From JBDSTW01 sp039914705 (GTDB taxonomy: Bacteria; Pseudomonadota; Gammaproteobacteria; SURF-13), in contig JBDSOT010000012.1 in NCBI GenBank assembly GCA_039914705.1, forward strand, positions 1-8,319: DNA of 8,319 nt, written 5' to 3'. The translations under genes were made by a program, and so were the position numbers. Below, piece by piece: positions 5,517 to 8,319 of this stretch (positions within the stretch are counted from its first letter, which is position 1; every line of letters begins with the position of its first letter). The notes under the pieces are model-generated. The model worked only from the letters and a program-made list of their open reading frames with translations, was not told the origin of the DNA and made no database searches.

Positions 5517-6311
5517 ATGCTGCTGGATATTAATCAACTGCAAGAAATAATGGTGCACGCCGCGCAGCGGGAATTGTTGCCGCGTCTTGCCCAGGGTTCT
5601 CCGCATTATCAGCATAAGCCGGACGGCAGTATTGTGACCGCAGCGGACATTGCAGTGCAGCACTATCTACGCACCGAGCTTGCGAGACGTTGGCCGCAAT
5701 ACGCTTTTGTCGGCGAAGAGATGTCCGTGCATGATCAGCATTTATCAATCCATCATCCGGCAGGTTTCTGGTGTCTTGATCCACTGGATGGCACCACTAA
5801 TTTTGCGGCGGGAATTCCGTTTTTTGCAATATCGCTGGCGCTGATTGTCGGCGGTGAGACGCTTGTCGGTCTGGTTTATGACCCGGTGCGCGAGGAATGT
5901 TTCACGGCGCGTAAAGGGTCGGGAGCGTGGCTGAACAACACGCGCTTACATCAGCGTCCTGCATCGCCGACGCTCCGTGATTGTATTGCAGTCGTTGATT
6001 TCAAGCGCCTGACAATACCTATTACGAGCAGGCTGGTAGCCGGGCCGCCTTATGCCTCGCAACGTAATTTTGGTTCGGTAGCCCTCGAGTGGTGCTGGCT
6101 GTCCGCCGACCGCTTCCATGTTTATTTACACGGCAGGCAGCAGTTGTGGGACTATGCGGCGGGCAGTCTTATCCTGCGTGAGGCAGGAGGACACGCGATG
6201 ACCCTGGAGGGTAATAAAGTGGGCGATGGTTTGCAGGCTTGCTCGGCCGTTGCGGCCCTGGACAGCGCACTTTTTGAGGAATGGAGAACCTGGATTCAGG
6301 CTAACAACTAA
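5517..6311 (+). CDS. Inositol monophosphatase family protein
   Basis: This is a 264-residue cytoplasmic Mg-dependent sugar-phosphate or inositol-phosphate phosphatase of the IMPase/SuhB superfamily. The metal and catalytic motifs are all present: KPDGSIVTAADIAVQ (34-48), FVGEE (64-68, Glu67), DPLDGTTNF (88-96, Asp88, Asp91, Thr93) and WDYAAGSLILREAGG (211-225, Asp212). The N- and C-terminal halves form the usual alternating sandwich. The substrate cannot be named: the motifs do not distinguish inositol-1-phosphatase, histidinol phosphatase or bisphosphate nucleotidase. ATG 5517 has AGAGAA at 5505-5510 as ribosome-binding site. It is divergent from the GIY-YIG gene, and its stop TAA shares its last base with the ATG of the DoxX-family gene, so the two are translationally coupled. 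Confidence 0.92.
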   Translation: MLLDINQLQEIMVHAAQRELLPRLAQGSPHYQHKPDGSIVTAADIAVQHYLRTELARRWPQYAFVGEEMSVHDQHLSIHHPAGFWCLDPLDGTTNFAAGIPFFAISLALIVGGETLVGLVYDPVREECFTARKGSGAWLNNTRLHQRPASPTLRDCIAVVDFKRLTIPITSRLVAGPPYASQRNFGSVALEWCWLSADRFHVYLHGRQQLWDYAAGSLILREAGGHAMTLEGNKVGDGLQACSAVAALDSALFEEWRTWIQANN

Positions 6312-6742
6312 TGCCAATTAAAAATAACGGCCTCACTGAATCTTCAAAAACACCGCCGGACATAAAAAAGCAGCCGAGCCTGTACACAACAACACTACGA
6401 CTTTTGCTGGCGCTTTTTTTTATCGTTGGCGGAATATTGCATTTTCTCAAGACTCCGCTGTATATGAAGATTATGCCGTCTTTTCTTCCTTACCACGCGG
6501 AGCTTGTTTACATCAGCGGTTTTTTTGAAATACTGGGTGGAATCGGCGTACTGATTCCTGCGCTACGCCGTTATGCCGGGTATGGATTGATCGCACTGAC
6601 CATCGCCGTCACCCCGGCGAATATTCAGATGGCGATTGATCACCTGAGTCGCGATGGATTGACCCTGTTTTCCGTACTGCTACTGCTACGCGTCCCCTTG
6701 CAGTTGCTGATTATTTACTGGATTTATAAATGCACCCGATAA
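6311..6742 (+). CDS. DoxX family membrane protein
   Basis: This is a 143-residue inner-membrane protein of the DoxX superfamily. After a polar N-terminal tail (1-24) come four predicted membrane segments at about 27-46, 62-83, 88-108 and 119-139. Conserved features include GILHFLKTPLYMKIMPSFLPYH (41-62), SGFFEILGGIGVLIP (69-83), RRYAGYGLIAL and TPANIQMAI (101-109), ending in the positively charged KCTR. DoxX relatives have been linked to thiosulfate:quinone oxidoreductase and to oxidative-stress complexes, but this short form has no assigned role. The ATG at 6311 overlaps the phosphatase stop by one base (TAATG), and there is no strong independent ribosome-binding site, so it depends on the upstream gene. 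It converges with grxD after a 36-base gap that contains no obvious terminator. Confidence 0.88.
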   Translation: MPIKNNGLTESSKTPPDIKKQPSLYTTTLRLLLALFFIVGGILHFLKTPLYMKIMPSFLPYHAELVYISGFFEILGGIGVLIPALRRYAGYGLIALTIAVTPANIQMAIDHLSRDGLTLFSVLLLLRVPLQLLIIYWIYKCTR

Positions 6743-6778
6743 ACCATGAGCCACAATGCATTGCAGGAATATTTTCTA

Positions 6779-7114
6779 TTAATTAATCTTGGCGTCGAGC
6801 GGTTTTTTGGCAAGCTCCAACATCTTCTGTAACTCGCCAGATTCGTAAAGCTCGAGGGTAATATCACAGCCGCCAATCAATTCGCCGTTGATGTAAAGCT
6901 GCGGAAAGGTCGGCCAATTCGCATAGCGCGGCAGGTTCTGAAATATCTCCGGATCGGCCAGCACATTCACAGAAGTAAACTCGGCATTGCATGCCTTCAA
7001 GGCCAGCGCTGTGCGGCTGGAAAATCCACATTGCGGCATACTTGGTGTGCCTTTCATAAAAAGTACGACCGGGTTCGTTTCAACTTGTTCTTTAATACGT
7101 TGCATTACATCCAT
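6779..7114 (-). CDS. grxD: Grx4-type monothiol glutaredoxin
   Basis: Monothiol CGFS glutaredoxins bind a [2Fe-2S] cluster as a glutathione-bridged dimer and pass clusters to acceptor proteins in the cytoplasm. The 111-residue protein has the diagnostic active site CGFS (Cys29-Ser32) after VVLFMKGTPSMPQ with Lys21. The glutathione-binding segments WPTFPQLY (67-74, with the cis-Pro) and GGCDIT (81-86) follow. Length matches the family (about 105-115). ATG 7114 is preceded by AGGTGATC, an unusually long match to the 16S rRNA 3' end. Orn lies upstream in the same direction, but a 94-base gap with its own promoter candidate suggests separate control. I see no clear IscR-type site, though I cannot search for one quantitatively. 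Confidence 0.96.
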   Translation of the reverse strand: MDVMQRIKEQVETNPVVLFMKGTPSMPQCGFSSRTALALKACNAEFTSVNVLADPEIFQNLPRYANWPTFPQLYINGELIGGCDITLELYESGELQKMLELAKKPLDAKIN

Positions 7115-7115
7115 A

Positions 7116-7123
7116 GATCACCT
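7116..7123 (-). promoter_or_regulatory. Long Shine-Dalgarno match before grxD
   Basis: AGGTGATC on the minus strand pairs over 8 bases with GATCACCT, part of the usual 3' end of gammaproteobacterial 16S rRNA. It ends one base before the grxD ATG. The match uses the right half of the TAAGGAGGTGATC complement, not the common GGAGG core. Confidence 0.6.
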
Positions 7124-7156
7124 GCGCAATGAAGTTTGAATACACTCTTGGATATC

Positions 7157-7187
7157 AGTATAACAAAATCGCTTTGGCCCACATCAA
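7157..7187 (-). promoter_or_regulatory. Candidate promoter for grxD
   Basis: TGTTATACT (7165-7157) is an extended -10 with 5 of 6 matches to TATAAT. TTGATG (7187-7182) is a possible -35 at a long 19-base spacing. The predicted start near 7150 gives a leader of about 36 nt. It lies in the gap between orn and grxD, which supports independent expression of grxD. Confidence 0.45.
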
Positions 7188-7208
7188 CAATCAACGCTTT
7201 AGGGCGTG

Positions 7209-7796
7209 CTAAACCTTGCTCGTTAACTCAAGCGCCAGAGACACATTTTTAAAATCTTTGAAGAAATGCTCACGGTAATATCTCAGCTCGCGTATGGAAT
7301 CGCGCACATCCTCAAGCGCGAGGTGCGCCGGGGTTTTTACATACCCTTCCGCCATGGCGGGTGCCCAGCGCTTTGCCAATTCTTTGATACTGCTGACATC
7401 AAGGTTGCGATAGTGAAAATATTTTTCCAATTCCGGCATGCAGCGATGCAAGAAACGGCGATCCTGGCAGATGCTATTTCCGCACATCGGCGATTTATTA
7501 CGTGCCACATACTTCTGGATAAATTCCAGCGTGCGCTGCTCGGCCTCGACCTCATCCGTCCGGCTCTGGCGCACCCGTTCCGTCAAACCAGACTTCGCAT
7601 GTTGCTGCGTATTCCAGTTGTCCATGCCATTGAGCAGCGCATTCGTTTGATGAATCGCAATGGCGGGGCCTTCCTCGAGAATATTAAGGTCGCTGTCGGT
7701 AATGATCGTGGCGATTTCGATGACCTGATCGACATCGGTATTAAGCCCAGTCATCTCCAGATCGATCCAGATTAAATTGTTGGGATTTTGTGCCAT
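7209..7796 (-). CDS. orn: Oligoribonuclease
   Basis: Orn is a cytoplasmic 3'-5' exoribonuclease that finishes RNA decay by hydrolysing dinucleotides, including pGpG from c-di-GMP turnover. The 195-residue product shows the DEDDh exonuclease set: Asp12 and Glu14 in IWIDLEMTGL, Asp112 in ICQDRRFL, and His158 and Asp163 in HLALEDVRDSI. The family stretches NWNTQQHAKSGL (60-71) and YFHYRNLDVSSIKELAKRW (126-144) are intact. Length is close to E. coli Orn. The start ATG 7796 fits the family N-terminus (about 8 residues before the WIDLEMTGL strand), although the ribosome-binding site is poor (AAAGAA about 5 bases upstream). It is divergent from the M48 protease gene with 99 bases between them. It is essential in some gammaproteobacteria. 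Confidence 0.97.
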   Translation of the reverse strand: MAQNPNNLIWIDLEMTGLNTDVDQVIEIATIITDSDLNILEEGPAIAIHQTNALLNGMDNWNTQQHAKSGLTERVRQSRTDEVEAEQRTLEFIQKYVARNKSPMCGNSICQDRRFLHRCMPELEKYFHYRNLDVSSIKELAKRWAPAMAEGYVKTPAHLALEDVRDSIRELRYYREHFFKDFKNVSLALELTSKV

Positions 7797-7847
7797 GGAG
7801 TTCTTTTGTATGGTCTGCGGAAAGCGTCGAAGGATGTCTTGCCATGC

Positions 7848-7856
7848 ATTGTACCA
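7848..7856 (-). promoter_or_regulatory. Candidate extended -10 promoter for orn
   Basis: TGGTACAAT (7856-7848) has a TG extension and 5 of 6 matches to TATAAT, with no recognisable -35. The predicted start near 7841 gives a leader of about 44 nt. On the opposite strand TTGCCA (7839-7844) and TAACCT (7862-7867) with a 17-base spacer are a weak candidate for the M48 gene, so the two promoters may overlap. Confidence 0.4.
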
Positions 7857-7895
7857 GAGGCTAACCTACGGATGTCCTACTATCGAGATTGTTTA

Positions 7896-8319
7896 ATGAA
7901 TTCATTCACCCTGCTGTTTCTCGCAGCCCTCTCTGCGGGCATTATTTTACAGCTATGGTTATCGCGGCGTCAGATAGCTTATGTCTTCGCGCACCGCAAT
8001 CAGGTCCCCGCCAGCTTCAGCGAGCAAGTATCTCAAGAGGCGCATCACAAGGCTGCCGACTACACCCTAGCCAAGACCCGTTTCGGGCGTTTAGAACTCA
8101 TTATTGCAGGCTTGTGGTTACTGGCCTGGACCTGGGGGGGTGGCCTCAACCTGTTGGATCAGGCTTGGCGCGGCCTGGAATTAAGCCCCCTGCTCACCGG
8201 CATAGGCTTTATGCTCAGCGCGTTTGCCTTGATGGGCGTGCTTGATTTGCCGTTCGCGGTTTACCGAACATTCAGCATTGAAAAACGCTTCGGATTTAAT
8301 CGTACCACCCCGGCCTTAT
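7896..8319 (+). CDS. Ste24-type M48 family metallopeptidase, N-terminal part (cut by the window edge)
   Basis: The 141 visible residues match the N-terminal membrane domain of bacterial Ste24/CAAX-prenyl-protease-1-like M48 metallopeptidases. There is a membrane segment at about 4-22, then LWLSRRQIAYVFAHRNQVP, the typical EAHHKAADYTLAKTRFGRLEL (48-68), a second membrane segment at about 68-80 and a third at about 98-118. The run LPFAVYRTFSIEKRFGFNRTTP (118-139) is strongly conserved in this family. The zinc-binding HExxH motif should lie further on and is outside the window, so activity cannot be checked. ATG 7896 is chosen because MNSFTLLFL is the usual family start; an in-frame ATG at 7872 would add eight residues and has AGAGG 11 nt upstream. 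The protein is expected in the inner membrane, in envelope protein quality control. It is divergent from orn. Confidence 0.9.
   Translation, partial: MNSFTLLFLAALSAGIILQLWLSRRQIAYVFAHRNQVPASFSEQVSQEAHHKAADYTLAKTRFGRLELIIAGLWLLAWTWGGGLNLLDQAWRGLELSPLLTGIGFMLSAFALMGVLDLPFAVYRTFSIEKRFGFNRTTPAL

Noticed and set aside
6743..6778. Possible bidirectional terminator between the DoxX gene and grxD around the palindrome CAATGCATTG.
   Set aside because: The stem would have no loop, it is AT-rich and no clean T tract follows on either side.
7115..7208. Possible terminator or attenuator between orn and grxD, suggested by two CGCTTT copies near 7170 and 7195.
   Set aside because: The copies are direct repeats, not inverted, and no stable hairpin with a T tract is visible.
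7266..7775. Open frame of 169 codons on the plus strand, antisense to orn.
   Set aside because: It overlaps an oligoribonuclease with all five DEDDh residues, shows no family motif and has no ribosome-binding site.
7889..8245. Open frame of 118 codons on the plus strand at the right edge.
   Set aside because: It is out of frame with the M48 peptidase reading starting at 7896, which shows conserved family sequence up to the window edge.

Overview
The window reads as ordinary chromosome from a gammaproteobacterium that is not an enteric. The evidence is the set of proteins: SlyX, a YheS-type ABC-F ATPase, a DUF3301 protein, a Grx4-type glutaredoxin, oligoribonuclease and a Mip/FkpA-type periplasmic prolyl isomerase. 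Base composition is moderate and even. Coding density is high, intergenic gaps are short, and I see no insertion sequence, phage gene, tRNA, rRNA or CRISPR array. No dramatic new system is visible, so the findings are small local signals and gene-neighbourhood hypotheses.

Layout. Positions 1-331 (minus) hold the N-terminal part of dihydroorotase PyrC, cut by the left edge. A back-to-back promoter region follows. Then come three plus-strand genes: a secreted FKBP-type prolyl isomerase (506-1201), a DUF2784 membrane protein (1260-1667) and a DUF3301 protein (1688-1999). They converge on a minus-strand cluster that is transcribed from right to left in this order: GIY-YIG protein (5398-5111), DJ-1/PfpI-family protein (5096-4419), SlyX (4412-4200), YheS-like ABC-F ATPase (4171-2240) and a small CPXCG zinc-ribbon protein (2222-2037). 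Gaps inside this cluster are 6-28 nt, and yheS seems to have an extra promoter of its own.

Divergent from that cluster, an inositol-monophosphatase-family protein (5517-6311) overlaps a DoxX-family membrane protein (6311-6742) by one base (TAATG). These converge on minus-strand grxD (7114-6779) and orn (7796-7209), which each have their own candidate promoter. At the right edge a Ste24-type M48 metalloprotease starts on the plus strand (7896) and runs out of the window.

Functionally the genes cover pyrimidine synthesis (PyrC), envelope protein folding (FKBP, M48 protease), translation (the ABC-F protein), RNA turnover (Orn), iron-sulfur handling and redox (GrxD), possible glycation or DNA repair (DJ-1 with GIY-YIG) and several conserved proteins of unknown role. 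No gene-free stretch exceeds 300 bases; the longest is 332-505, which carries two divergent promoter candidates. I found no convincing hairpin-plus-T-tract terminator in any gap.
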